Counted from the stretch's first letter, positions 51,436 to 60,302 are shown. The stretch is DNA of 64,000 bases from CAYHHI01 sp964356335 (GCA_964356335.1 CAYHHI010000008.1:22208-86207); one strand, 5' to 3'. The notes: generated by a model from the sequence alone, not told the origin. Numbers and translations: made by a program.

Positions 51436-51592
51436 CCTGGGGCAGTTTCGGGGGTTTCGGGGGGTTTTGGGGGTGCTGGGGGACTTTGGGGGTGCCTCAG
51501 GGGTTTCGGGGATGTCTATGGGTTTCTGGGGTCTATGGGTTTCGAGGATGCCTCAGGGGTTTCGGGAGCTTAGGAGGGCGGGGGACTTTGCG
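51436..51592 (+). repeat. G-rich low-complexity tract, quadruplex-prone
   Basis: G-runs of 5, 6, 5, 5 and 5 at 51450, 51459, 51469, 51478 and 51488 are separated by 4-5 nt loops. Degenerate repeats follow, including TGCCTCAGGGGTTTCGGG twice and TCTATGGGTTTC twice. It lies between the C25 promoter and the exonuclease gene end. No coding sense. Confidence 0.85.
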
Positions 51593-51598
51593 TGTGCT

Positions 51599-52099
51599 TC
51601 AGGTGGCAGGGCCCTCGGCTCGAGCCTCAGCATCAAACCTGAATATTTCCTTCTCTATGAGATACAAGTTCACGACGTCTTCTTCGTTATATCTGAGCAG
51701 CGTCTTCAGGGCGTGGTGATTCCCGCGAAGCCACTGTTCCCAGAGATGCATCGCATCGAGACCTGTGAGTCCGTGGGTCTCGCGGTGGATGCCGAGCGCC
51801 TTCTCAACTGCCTTGAGACCCCCATAGAGCCCATGCCGGTGGCAGTGGTCGGCGAGGTCTTTGCTCTGAAACTTCTTGCGCAGGTTAACGCGGAGGCAGC
51901 GGCTGATCACCGGAAGATCGAATCTGTGCCCCCAGTAAGTCACTATCTCATGCGTTCCATCGAGCGCCCCGAGAAGTCTCCGGCGGCTCACATCGGGTTG
52001 AACGATTTGAATAAGGTCGTCAGGTGGGTGGAATATCCCCAGGATCGTTATCTCGCCACCGTAAGAAGTCTCAATATCCAGATAGGCTCTATGAAGCAA
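51599..52099 (-). CDS. RNase H-like 3'-5' exonuclease (YprB-type)
   Basis: 166 aa, TTG start behind AGGGAT. Compact DEDDy-type exonuclease of the RNase_H_2/YprB family: AYLDIETS (Exo I, Asp-Glu), VTYWGHRFDLPVI (Exo II Asp), KDLADHCHRHG, GLTGLDAMHLWEQWLRG, and LLRYNEEDVVNLYLIE (Exo III, Tyr and Asp). Likely degrades or trims nucleic acid in the cytoplasm. It starts 23 bp after the TPR lipoprotein gene on the same strand, so the two are cotranscribed. Confidence 0.85.
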   Translation of the reverse strand: MLHRAYLDIETSYGGEITILGIFHPPDDLIQIVQPDVSRRRLLGALDGTHEIVTYWGHRFDLPVISRCLRVNLRKKFQSKDLADHCHRHGLYGGLKAVEKALGIHRETHGLTGLDAMHLWEQWLRGNHHALKTLLRYNEEDVVNLYLIEKEIFRFDAEARAEGPAT

Positions 52100-52121
52100 G
52101 GATTATCCCTACGCGCAAGGC

Positions 52122-53246
52122 CTAACCCTTCGGAACGATCACATACGTGTTGACATATTCACGCATCTTGCCTATGACTTCAACCGAAAACTGCCTTGCT
52201 GCTGTGGGTGCCTTAATGCAGACGCGGTCGAAAAGTACGTGAGAGACAAGGTAGCCGTCTTCAGCGACCTTGCTCAGGTACTCAAGATATTCGGGATCGC
52301 ACGCGGCCGAATCCCGCTGGGCAAGCGTCTTCCAGGCAGCAGCAAGCACCATGTAGCAATCGACGTCTTCTTCGTAGGTTGGCGCATATTTGGTGACGCC
52401 GAAATAGGTCTTGTACTTGTCTTCATACTTCCACACCGCACGCTCCGACGCGTAGGCGATCCAGGCCGTAGCCTCGACGGGGCAATCCTCCAGCGAAGCG
52501 TCAATCACGATCTTGTAGTGCCTGCCCCTCAGCTTCCTCACCAGACCCAGCTCGGGAACATCATGATTGGCTGTCGAGCAGCCCTGCGTGCCTACAACAA
52601 GAGAGAGCAGGCTCCAGGCCTTGAGGTTTACTCTGTCAAAGATCACGGCGTCAACCAGAGCTTTTCTTGCATCAGCGATTCGGCCCATCTTAATAGCACA
52701 TGTCGCGAGACCAACCAGAGCATTTGAGTCAGTGCTGTCCCAGGTCAGAACCCTGCTAAAAAGGTCGAATGCCCGCTCGATAGCATCCCGTTCGAGCAAC
52801 ATATCTCCCAACATGATGTACGGTGGTCTGAAGGATGGGTCGGCAGTCATGGCTCGTTTGAGGTGGTAGGATGCCGCTTGCTCGGCTCCTGCGTCGAATC
52901 TGCGGCTTGCTTTGACATATTCGAGCTCGGCGATCTCCCGAGCCATGAGGTCTTCCGTGCGGCTGGAATCCTTAAGAGCAGCCAGCACCCTCGGCCTGGG
53001 GAAGGATGCCGCATCAAGGCTTCCCGCGAGGTAGGAGGATGACAGAGCGGTTTCGATGCTATCTGCAATCGATCTGAAGGCGATATGATACATGCGTGGC
53101 GATTTCTCGAGTATCTCTATGGGATTCAACGTGGGATTCGAGGTCTCGCCGCCAGCCTCGCGCAGCACGGGGCTGCACGAGGATCCGGCAAAGCCGATGA
53201 GGACCAGCGCGAAAGTCAGGAGATGACGGCATCGCGCGAGTCTCAT
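52122..53246 (-). CDS. TPR-containing lipoprotein
   Basis: Coordinates use the ATG at 53246, which places a lipoprotein signal (LTFALVLIGFAGSSC) at the start; in-frame ATGs at 53288 and 53327 exist and none has a clear ribosome site. Central TPR-like helices: AASYHLKRAMTADPSFRPPYIMLGDMLLERDAIERAF in part, then SNALVGLATCAIKMGRIADARKAL. The C-terminal part has YKTYFGVTKYAPTYEEDVDCY. It is probably a scaffold on the periplasmic face of a membrane. No more specific role can be read. Confidence 0.7.
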   Translation of the reverse strand: MRLARCRHLLTFALVLIGFAGSSCSPVLREAGGETSNPTLNPIEILEKSPRMYHIAFRSIADSIETALSSSYLAGSLDAASFPRPRVLAALKDSSRTEDLMAREIAELEYVKASRRFDAGAEQAASYHLKRAMTADPSFRPPYIMLGDMLLERDAIERAFDLFSRVLTWDSTDSNALVGLATCAIKMGRIADARKALVDAVIFDRVNLKAWSLLSLVVGTQGCSTANHDVPELGLVRKLRGRHYKIVIDASLEDCPVEATAWIAYASERAVWKYEDKYKTYFGVTKYAPTYEEDVDCYMVLAAAWKTLAQRDSAACDPEYLEYLSKVAEDGYLVSHVLFDRVCIKAPTAARQFSVEVIGKMREYVNTYVIVPKG

Positions 53247-53304
53247 GTGTTCGGATATCTTAGAGTTGATTTCGAATCTTCCTGACATTAGTATCACATT
53301 GGCT

Positions 53305-53607
53305 GTGAAAACCTTTGCGGATAACATAAGCGATTCTCAGGCTAAGCTAAAGCGATTTCTCCAGAACCTCAGTGGCAAAGCCGCCTATCTCACAAGAACC
53401 GAGCTCGACATGAGCGTCATTGATTTCATGGAATCCTTGAAGCCTGCGAGGTATGATGGCCATGTGGTGTTTGTCATGGCGGGGTCGGCGGCATACTGGG
53501 CAAGGAAGTGTGAGCAGCAATCGCCGGGCGCATGGGATTTAAGGACAAGGGATGGGGTGCCGATATACGTTGAGAGGTTGAACCACCCGTGCACGGCGCC
53601 GCCGTGA
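53305..53607 (+). CDS. Possible small hypothetical protein
   Basis: An open frame of about 100 codons between the divergent lipoprotein gene and glnA. From a GTG at 53305 it reads KTFADNISDSQAKLKRFLQ and later DGHVVFVMAGSAAYWARKCEQ. The composition is protein-like, but there is no ribosome site and no recognised domain. It may be a real small gene or a remnant. Confidence 0.3.
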   Translation: MKTFADNISDSQAKLKRFLQNLSGKAAYLTRTELDMSVIDFMESLKPARYDGHVVFVMAGSAAYWARKCEQQSPGAWDLRTRDGVPIYVERLNHPCTAPP

Positions 53608-53684
53608 AAGGAGTGGTGCCAAAGGAGCCGGTGCCGGCTCCGGGCAGACGCTCGATACCGCCAACATGAAAGGAAAGCCGTCAA

Positions 53685-55010
53685 ATGAACGAGTTGAAAC
53701 GACGAGTACTGAGAGCATGTAAGCGGCAGGGCGTGAGGTTCATACAGCTCTGGTTTACGGACATTCTCGGGCAGCTCAAATCAGTGACCATAACATCTTC
53801 GAATCTTGGTGCCGCACTTGAGGAAGGTGTGAGCTTCGATGGCTCATCGGTCGAGGGTTTTGCCAGGATATACGAGAGCGACCTGATCGTTCTGCCGGAC
53901 GCATCAACTTTCCAGGTGCTTCCCTGGAGCAAGGATGGGATCCGCGTTGCAAGACTGATCTGCGACGTGGTTGACACGCACCTTAAGCCGTACGAGGGCG
54001 ATCCAAGGCAAGTCCTCAGACGGACGCTTGCCCTCCTCAAACAGCGAAACCTCAAGGCGTACTTCGGGCCCGAGATAGAGTACTTCTACTTTGCGGACAG
54101 CAAGTCGCCCGAAGTCATCGATGCCGGCGGCTATTTCGACCTCACGCCCCTCGATGTGGGAACGGAACTCAGAGAGAAAACCGTAATCGCCCTCGAGTCA
54201 ATGGGTGTACCCATTCACGCGACGCATCATGAAGTTGCAATCAGCCAGCATGAGCTGGATCTTCATTACGGTGAGGCTCTCCAGATCGCTGATGCCGTAA
54301 TGACTGCTCGCCTGGTGATAAAGGAAGTCGCGCGCCAGAACGACATCTACGCCACCTTCATGCCCAAACCCATCAGAGGTCAAAATGGCAGCGGCATGCA
54401 TGTTCACCAGTCGCTCTTTAAGAGCGGGAAGAATGCCTTTTACAGCCGCAAAGACAAGCACCACCTCTCAGAGTTGGCGCGGCGCTATATCGCGGGCCTG
54501 CTCAAGCATTCGAAGGAGATCGCCGTGGTCACCAACCAGTGGGTCAACTCCTACAAGCGGCTTGTGCCCGGCTTCGAGGCTCCGGCCTACATTTGCTGGG
54601 GAAGCAGGAACAGGTCGGCCCTCGTGAGAGTGCCACTTGACAAGCCCGAGAGGGAGATCGCGCGAAGAGTCGAGTTCAGATGCCCGGATCCTGCGTGCAA
54701 TCCGTATCTGGCGTTCGCCGTAATGCTCCGTGCGGGGCTTAAGGGCATCGAGGAGCAATACGAACTGGCCGATGCGATCGAGCTCGATGTCTATCTCATG
54801 GGAGACGAGGAAAGGCAACGGCGCGGCATCGCATGCCTGCCTGACAGCCTCTATGCAGCAATCGAGGAAACGGCTGAAAGTAAACTGGTGAGAGAAACCC
54901 TGGGCGACGCCCTCTTCGAGAAGTTCCTCGAGAACAAAAGGATCGAATGGGATAACTACCGGATTCAGGTCACGCAGTACGAGCTTGCGAGGTACCTGCC
55001 TATCTTGTGA
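53685..55010 (+). CDS. glnA: Glutamine synthetase, type I (alpha-like)
   Basis: 441 aa, the length of GSI-alpha enzymes that are not adenylylated. Makes glutamine from glutamate, ammonia and ATP in dodecamers. Seen: FDGSSVEGFARIYESDLIVLPD, GPEIEYFYFAD, ATHHEVAISQHELDLHY, KPIRGQNGSGMHVHQSL, NQWVNSYKRLVPGFEAP and SRNRSALVRVP. The His of the His-loop and the Glu metal ligands are present. The adenylylation-site sequence of GSI-beta is missing. The ribosome site is AAAGGAAAG. A 57-bp tandem repeat follows the stop. Control is probably by feedback or transcription. Confidence 0.95.
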   Translation: MNELKRRVLRACKRQGVRFIQLWFTDILGQLKSVTITSSNLGAALEEGVSFDGSSVEGFARIYESDLIVLPDASTFQVLPWSKDGIRVARLICDVVDTHLKPYEGDPRQVLRRTLALLKQRNLKAYFGPEIEYFYFADSKSPEVIDAGGYFDLTPLDVGTELREKTVIALESMGVPIHATHHEVAISQHELDLHYGEALQIADAVMTARLVIKEVARQNDIYATFMPKPIRGQNGSGMHVHQSLFKSGKNAFYSRKDKHHLSELARRYIAGLLKHSKEIAVVTNQWVNSYKRLVPGFEAPAYICWGSRNRSALVRVPLDKPEREIARRVEFRCPDPACNPYLAFAVMLRAGLKGIEEQYELADAIELDVYLMGDEERQRRGIACLPDSLYAAIEETAESKLVRETLGDALFEKFLENKRIEWDNYRIQVTQYELARYLPIL

Positions 55011-55021
55011 CCCAACGGTTT

Positions 55022-55158
55022 TGTGTCCCGCTGCAAGCATTCGTGAGCATACACCAAGCGTGGAGCTTGCTGATCTTCTGTCCCGCGCGGCCGGCATTCG
55101 TGAGCGTACACCAAGCGTGGAGATTGCTGATCTTCTGTCCCGCGCGGCCGGCATTGGC
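55022..55158. repeat. 57-bp tandem minisatellite behind glnA
   Basis: GCATTCGTGAGC begins units at 55037 and 55094, with a further partial unit at 55151; the period is exactly 57 bp. The two full units differ at about three positions. It lies 12-150 bp past the glnA stop. Confidence 0.85.
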
Positions 55159-55318
55159 CTATAGGGCCAAGCCTGCGACCACTCAGGCCACTCCCCAGCG
55201 CGACTCCGGTTTGCCAATTGACGCCTTCCCCCTTGTTGCGTAGAATACCTGACGAGGCCAAAGACAGTGCGAGAGGAAGTCATGATAGAGGAGCCTGGAA
55301 AATGGAGGGATCGAAAAT

Positions 55319-55368
55319 CGCCGACTCACCAGGGACCAACCCTGGTGGGCCGAGCGTCAAAGTCGGCG
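55319..55368 (+). other. Nested hairpins in the leader of the FN3-like lipoprotein gene
   Basis: Outer stem CGCCGACT/AGTCGGCG (55319-55326 with 55361-55368) encloses the perfect hairpin CACCAGGG-ACCAA-CCCTGGTG (55327-55347). It ends about 35 bp before the ATG at 55404. No riboswitch class was recognised. Confidence 0.5.
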
Positions 55369-55403
55369 TATTCTTTGGAGCTTAGAACTCGGAGTGTTGA
55401 AGA

Positions 55404-56567
55404 ATGAAAAACCGTTTGATCCTTGCTTTATCATTGGTGCTGTGCGTGTTCTCAATCTGGTCGTGCGGCACGGAGGAAGGCCCGAATCTTCCACCCGAGA
55501 CAACCATCACGAAGGCAGCTCTCCAGGACACAGCCCGTTACCGGATTGATATGGCATGGAGTGGCACTGACCCAGATGGCCGGGTCGCCTTCTATGAGAT
55601 CGCATGGCACGATGGAATGGTGTACAGCGGTACGTATGATAACTTAGCGTGGCAGCATGTCGAGGTGACCGAGTCCACTTTCACAGTCGCCGCTGACTCT
55701 TGTACGGCCGCGGGGCAGCCCTGTCACCACAGTCACACTTTCTTCGTAAGAGCCGTGGACAACGATGGGGCGAGAGATCGGTTGCCGGCTAGCGAGAGCT
55801 TCGATGCCACCACTATTAGGCCGCGGTCCCGCATAGTCAGGCCAGAGCCGGGGGGCGGATTCGGCGTGACGCTGCCCACGTGTGTCACAATAGGCTGGGA
55901 TGGTACGGATCAGGACGGTAAGGTTGTGCAATATCGCTACGGGCGAAAGAAGTACGAGGACACACCGTGGCACCAACCTCCGGACTTCAATGACAAGACC
56001 AGGTGGAGCTCCTGGAGTACAGCCAAACTGGACACCATTTCGCTCGACCCGACCGACCCCGAGGATCCGTGGAGTTTCTACGTGCAGGCAAAGGACAACG
56101 CTGGGGCAGTGGAGGAAGTATTCGATGACGGAAGAAATCACATCGTCGTTTTCGTTGACGATAGCCTTGATAGCAAGCCATCTGTCAGGATCTGTGCGAC
56201 GCAGGGCAGCTGCAGCGAGATCGGAGGGCCATCCATAGAATGCCGTACTACTGCGGATACTGCGGCCATGCATGTCCCGATCAACGTCACAGCCGGTGAC
56301 AGGCTCTGTTTCAGTGCCGACCAACTTCATCCGGGACGGTATGCTACCAAAGTCACACACATCGCCTTCCTCGAGAATGATCCTGGCAAGCCTGGAAGTT
56401 GGAGGGATGCTACCAAGGATGAGAACCTAACATATCCCGAGGGGGACGAAATCTTCACTGTGCAGGTTGGGATGAATTACGTTTTTGTTTGGGTGAAGGA
56501 CGACTACTGCGAATTCGGCAGCACCAATATGGCCTACATCATCATAAACGGCATAAGCGCCCAGTAA
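55404..56567 (+). CDS. FN3-like lipoprotein
   Basis: 387 aa with a lipoprotein signal (LILALSLVLCVFSIWSC). Two beta-sandwich segments with the same start are seen: RIDMAWSGTDPDGRVAFYEIAWHD and CVTIGWDGTDQDGKVVQYRYGRK, each followed by a strand with FVRAVDNDGA or FYVQAKDNAGA, so it is a pair of FN3-like repeats. A Cys-rich third part (CATQGSCSEIGGPSIECRT) ends in VFVWVKDDYCEFGSTN. Probably anchored at the outer membrane; the binding partner is unknown. A structured leader and a 3' hairpin frame it as a single transcript. Confidence 0.7.
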   Translation: MKNRLILALSLVLCVFSIWSCGTEEGPNLPPETTITKAALQDTARYRIDMAWSGTDPDGRVAFYEIAWHDGMVYSGTYDNLAWQHVEVTESTFTVAADSCTAAGQPCHHSHTFFVRAVDNDGARDRLPASESFDATTIRPRSRIVRPEPGGGFGVTLPTCVTIGWDGTDQDGKVVQYRYGRKKYEDTPWHQPPDFNDKTRWSSWSTAKLDTISLDPTDPEDPWSFYVQAKDNAGAVEEVFDDGRNHIVVFVDDSLDSKPSVRICATQGSCSEIGGPSIECRTTADTAAMHVPINVTAGDRLCFSADQLHPGRYATKVTHIAFLENDPGKPGSWRDATKDENLTYPEGDEIFTVQVGMNYVFVWVKDDYCEFGSTNMAYIIINGISAQ

Positions 56568-56588
56568 GCCGAGGCCCCAAATAGAGTT

Positions 56589-56640
56589 GCGCCCGGGCCT
56601 CTCCGCTCAACACGCGCATCTCTAGTTGCCCGGGCGCTTT
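56589..56640 (+). terminator. Terminator-like hairpin after the FN3-like lipoprotein gene
   Basis: 10-bp perfect stem GCGCCCGGGC/GCCCGGGCGC (56589-56598 with 56628-56637), 29-nt loop, short TTT. Position 22 bp past the stop supports termination, though the T-run is weak. Confidence 0.5.
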
Positions 56641-56769
56641 AGCCGATCCCCGGTATTCCGATTTTCTAGAACCATTGTAGCACACTTAGCAGCCGCGAGT
56701 CAACCCAAAGAAGACTTGCAGGCCTACCCGCCTTCACTTCAACCCGACCGTGCACCAGAGGTTCGGCCC

Positions 56770-56917
56770 CGCGGGGCTGGTCTCCGGCTCAGAACTACAT
56801 TCGCCTCCGATCCAGCCCCCGCTTCGGCCTTTTGCGAAGGCTGTGCCGGTGCTTTGCTGGGCAGGCCTCGCAGGCGGATGGCCCGGAGGGCATGTAGTTC
56901 TAACTGAAGGGCATCCT
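56770..56917. repeat. REP/BIME-like dispersed palindromic element, copy 2
   Basis: Right half at 56779-56813 (35 nt identical to 3845-3879), then about 50 bp, then the left half at about 56866-56912 with GGGCATGTAGTTCTAAC. The halves are inverted repeats of each other (AGAACTACAT with ATGTAGTTCT). It lies between two convergent genes, at the 3' end of pckA. Confidence 0.75.
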
Positions 56918-56946
56918 CCAGCGAGGCACCGGCGAGGCTCTCAACG

Positions 56947-58665
56947 TTACTTGGGGAGTATGTCAAATGATTTCTCGGCGGCCTTGACTATCTCAGGCTT
57001 CAAGCCCTCCGAGGCAATCTCTTCAGTGAACTTCATCCTGCCCCTGACCAGATCGGCAAGGTAGAACCCGATCTCCTCCTGGGAGTAAAACTTCCCGAGA
57101 TCGTATTCGTCAATGCCTCTTCCTTCAATCTTGGCAATTGCCTTGGTTCCGAGCATGCCAAGATGGTAGAGATTGGTACCTTTAAGATCGCCTCTCTGGA
57201 TGGAGGCCATCACATCTATGGGGACTCGCGTCACTTTTTTCACGATCTTCTTTTTCTTGCTGCCCTCGAAATCGACTTCCTCGATGATCTCGCCAATCCC
57301 ACCCGTGTTGTACTGGTAAAACCTGATCTTATCAGGATGCTTCTCCATGAGGCTCATGATGACGTCATGGAACTTGTTCACCTTGCGGGCGCGCGAACCG
57401 ATGATGAAGGGATCCGTGCCCACGGTCCTCACCGACTCTCCTGCCTTAGCAGGCTGGGATGCATAGCTGTGCGTCGATTCGCCCCAGAGGTACGCGAGCA
57501 CGCCCTGCTCGGCTGTCAATTCCTGCGAGAAGGGCATGATGGTGTTCCGCCGCGTGATGAAAGCGAAGACGAGGCCGTCGAGTTCTTCAAGCGATGGAAG
57601 GTTGATGCTCCTGGAGCTCAGCCTCACTTTCCTGCTTCCGCGCATGATCGCTATCTTGTCACGTTGTATCACCGATCTACCGTTGGCGCACAGTGCTTCA
57701 TCCATGAGATCGACGTTGCCGTCGGCATCTATCATCACGTTCTCGAGCAGAGATGATCTATCCGTGAGTGCGTAATAGAGAGCTTCCTGAAGCGACTTGT
57801 CCACATCCGTCTTGATGAAGAAGCCTTTGTCCTCGGTGCCGAGGGCCGAGCCATCGTTCTTCAAGAAGACGATGTCATCCTGGGTGACCTGGGTTCCCTC
57901 ACCTTTGCTGTAATCAAGCCCCAGGGAGTGGCATGACCAGGTCGACTTACCCGTTGCAGATAGCCCAAAGAGGAAGACGCCGTAACGTTTGAGTCTCCCA
58001 TTGGAATCCCGGACCTTCACAATCTTAGTCCCGGCGTGAAGTCCGAGCATGCCGGCCTCATCAGCCCGCCACATCGCCTGCCTCAAGAAACCCTTCTTGT
58101 CTTCGCCCATGTAGTCGGTGCCGAGCGCGATATTGATGTTGTACTCGGGGAGCACCAACACCTGCTGCCTGATGTTGTGCTCCTCGGGGATGTGGATCAT
58201 CGTGAATTCGGGGCCGGGCTCATTGCCGGGTTCCCGAAGCGTATTCCCCCACATGTAGGCGATCCGATGGTTCTTGGGATCGGCCACCGACATGTAGAGG
58301 TTGCAGATTGGGTTGTATTCGCTGTTGTTCCCCATCTGCCTCCTCAGGTGAATGAAGGGCAGTGCTTTCATGAGGTGGAGAACGTTTTGAAGCTCCTGGG
58401 GAGCGTTTGCAATAATGTTTTTGTGGACATCGCTGGGCCTTGGCAGCCGCACGTACGGAGTCCCAAGGTAAACTGTCTTGGGCCCTATCCTGCTTGATGT
58501 GGCCGAGCGCCAGCCGTAGGAGCCATAGTTGGTTCTCACGCCCGATCTCGTAGCGGGTTTCCTCAGGTCCTCAAGCCTCACATCGCGGATATTCCTGCCC
58601 GTGAGGAGCGGGAGAAGGTTATCAGCAAACCGCCTGTATGCATCTTCATCGAATATGTCAGCCAA
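56947..58665 (-). CDS. pckA: ATP-dependent phosphoenolpyruvate carboxykinase-like protein
   Basis: 572 aa, TTG start 5 nt after AGGAGGG. Converts oxaloacetate and ATP to PEP and CO2 in gluconeogenesis. Kinase-1a loop FLFGLSATGKSTWSCHSLG (about 233-245), the metal-site QVTQDDIVFLKNDGSALGTEDKGFFIKTD, and FAFITRRNTIMPFSQELTAEQGV. It is somewhat longer than classic PckA, with an N-terminal ~70-residue stretch and an added C-terminal part, as in the ATP-type subfamily found in many candidate phyla. Function is well supported by the P-loop and surroundings. A perfect palindrome lies in its promoter region. Confidence 0.9.
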   Translation of the reverse strand: MADIFDEDAYRRFADNLLPLLTGRNIRDVRLEDLRKPATRSGVRTNYGSYGWRSATSSRIGPKTVYLGTPYVRLPRPSDVHKNIIANAPQELQNVLHLMKALPFIHLRRQMGNNSEYNPICNLYMSVADPKNHRIAYMWGNTLREPGNEPGPEFTMIHIPEEHNIRQQVLVLPEYNINIALGTDYMGEDKKGFLRQAMWRADEAGMLGLHAGTKIVKVRDSNGRLKRYGVFLFGLSATGKSTWSCHSLGLDYSKGEGTQVTQDDIVFLKNDGSALGTEDKGFFIKTDVDKSLQEALYYALTDRSSLLENVMIDADGNVDLMDEALCANGRSVIQRDKIAIMRGSRKVRLSSRSINLPSLEELDGLVFAFITRRNTIMPFSQELTAEQGVLAYLWGESTHSYASQPAKAGESVRTVGTDPFIIGSRARKVNKFHDVIMSLMEKHPDKIRFYQYNTGGIGEIIEEVDFEGSKKKKIVKKVTRVPIDVMASIQRGDLKGTNLYHLGMLGTKAIAKIEGRGIDEYDLGKFYSQEEIGFYLADLVRGRMKFTEEIASEGLKPEIVKAAEKSFDILPK

Positions 58666-58736
58666 GATCGCCCTCCTGGATCTAAGTTCTCAGGTATCCT
58701 GGCACCCACTAACCTTTGTTCCATGAATGTCAGGCC

Positions 58737-58791
58737 CATACGTTCTCAACGTATGTTCAGGCATTATACACGTGGCGAGCTCGAAACGCAA
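58737..58791 (-). promoter_or_regulatory. pckA promoter with perfect palindrome over the start site
   Basis: Minus strand: TTGCGT (58786-58791), 17-nt spacer, perfect TATAAT (58763-58768). The next bases hold CATACGTT-GAG-AACGTATG (58737-58755), an 8-bp perfect inverted repeat centred about 20 bp past the -10, where a repressor would block transcription. Confidence 0.65.
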
Positions 58792-58882
58792 CATGTGGAT
58801 TGGTGCCTGCCGCGAGAGAGCCAATCAGAAGGACTAGCACAAGAAAGCGCAGACGAGCAGGTTCAGGCTCTGTGCGCCGAAA

Positions 58883-60265
58883 TCAGATTCCCAATACCCG
58901 CCGCATGAATCTGATTCCCATAACCCACGTGCGCAACTTGAATTTTGATGGGGAGTGCCGCAGGATCTGCAATAACACGCCGACCTGGCTGTAGTACCGC
59001 CTGACAATACCTCTCTGAATTTCCCAGAGAACCTCGCGATTGTCTGTCCAGGGAAGCTTAACAAACGGTGTCGGCCCATCGATTGTCCAGTCTCCGACCA
59101 GCGTCCCGTTGGCCTTTGCCTCAGCATAGACCGGTGTCCCGGGAAACGGCACGAGCACGCTCATGTTGATTGCAGTCGGTTTGGCCTTCCTCAGAAAGCG
59201 CTCCGTCTCCACGAGAGTCTCCGGTGTCTCCCCGGGGAAACCTATGAACAGGTCGGCATAACACTGCAAGCCTGCTTTCTTCGTTATCTGAATAGCCTCC
59301 ATGTTCCGTTCGACCCGAGACTTCTTGTTCATAGCTTCAAGTACCTTCTGCGAACCTGATTCTATGCCGAAGACGACTGTCTTGACGCCTGCCTTCCGGA
59401 GTTCGGCCAGCAGTTCCTCATCGATTGTATTCACGTGGCTGCGAACCTTCAAATCGAGCCGGAGGCCTGCCTCGCGGATCATTCGGCACACTTTGAGACA
59501 GCGCTCCCTTTTGGCTGTGAAGAGATCATCCTCGAAATCGATGGACGTGATCCCCAGAGATGCCAGGTACTCAAGTTCCTGAAGGATGTTCTCCGGGCTG
59601 CGGGTCCGGAAAGTACTCCGTTCCATTTGGAAGCAGAATTTGCATCTAAATGGACACCCCCGGCCAGTGACCATGTAATCGGTAATGCCCTTGCGCTCCA
59701 ACCGCCAGTATATCTTTCTCCGGTAGTTCTCCCAAAGAAACTTCCTGTCAGGGATGGGAATGCTGTCCAGATCTGCAATCGATTCTCCCAGTGGAATCGA
59801 CACAATCTCATTGCCATCTCTGTAAGACAGGCCAGGTACTTCCGGCCTCACAGCATTCTTGTCAAGCTGGGCGGTGAGAAGTGGCAGCGTGTGCTCCGCC
59901 TCGCCCCTGAGAACGAAATCCGCCTCGGGATACCACTGGAGTGTCTGCTCGGGGCATGCGGACGCGTGCGGCCCACCGAGCACTATCTTTGCGGTCGGAA
60001 GCTTGTGTCGTAGTTGTTGGACCACGGTCCGTGCAGCGTGGAACGATTCACGTGTCGAGAAAAGCGGCAAGCCTACCAATCCCGGCTTGTAGTCCGATAC
60101 GCCGTCTATCAATCCGGGCAATCCATCATCGTACCCATCGCGATCAAAAACTGCGACTTCGTGGTTATGTTTCTGCAGGTTAGTCGCCAGGTAAAGGATC
60201 GCCAGTGGCGGATTACAGGCGATGGGGTCTCGTTTAGTCATTGGATATGCCAAAGCAGTGCGCAT
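58883..60265 (-). CDS. B12-binding-domain radical SAM protein
   Basis: 460 aa, ATG behind GGAGGAAG. The N-terminal cobalamin-binding-type domain (PPLAILYLATNLQKHNHEVAVFDRDG, VGLPLFSTR, KIVLGGPHASACPEQTL) leads to a radical SAM core with the [4Fe-4S] motif GRGCPFRCKFCFQ (about 203-212), DFEDDLFTAKR and VFGIESGSQKVLEAMNKK, and FIGFPGETPETL. The DxHxxG of strict B12 binders is not present, so cobalamin use is uncertain. Such proteins methylate or rearrange carbon centres in lipids or natural products. No partner pathway lies beside it. A clear promoter precedes it. Confidence 0.9.
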   Translation of the reverse strand: MRTALAYPMTKRDPIACNPPLAILYLATNLQKHNHEVAVFDRDGYDDGLPGLIDGVSDYKPGLVGLPLFSTRESFHAARTVVQQLRHKLPTAKIVLGGPHASACPEQTLQWYPEADFVLRGEAEHTLPLLTAQLDKNAVRPEVPGLSYRDGNEIVSIPLGESIADLDSIPIPDRKFLWENYRRKIYWRLERKGITDYMVTGRGCPFRCKFCFQMERSTFRTRSPENILQELEYLASLGITSIDFEDDLFTAKRERCLKVCRMIREAGLRLDLKVRSHVNTIDEELLAELRKAGVKTVVFGIESGSQKVLEAMNKKSRVERNMEAIQITKKAGLQCYADLFIGFPGETPETLVETERFLRKAKPTAINMSVLVPFPGTPVYAEAKANGTLVGDWTIDGPTPFVKLPWTDNREVLWEIQRGIVRRYYSQVGVLLQILRHSPSKFKLRTWVMGIRFMRRVLGI

Positions 60266-60302
60266 TCTCGACTTCCTCCGTCAGCCGCAACCAATTTCTG
60301 CG

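Noticed and set aside
51417..51719. Gly/Trp-rich plus-strand ORF
   Set aside because: It is the translated G-rich tract joined to the antisense of the exonuclease; not a gene.
54468..55283. 271-aa minus-strand ORF containing repeats
   Set aside because: Its repeat part is the translated 57-bp minisatellite and the rest is antisense of glnA.
58716..58994. Plus-strand ORFs between pckA and the radical SAM gene
   Set aside because: They run through the pckA promoter and palindrome and into the antisense of the radical SAM end; composition not protein-like.
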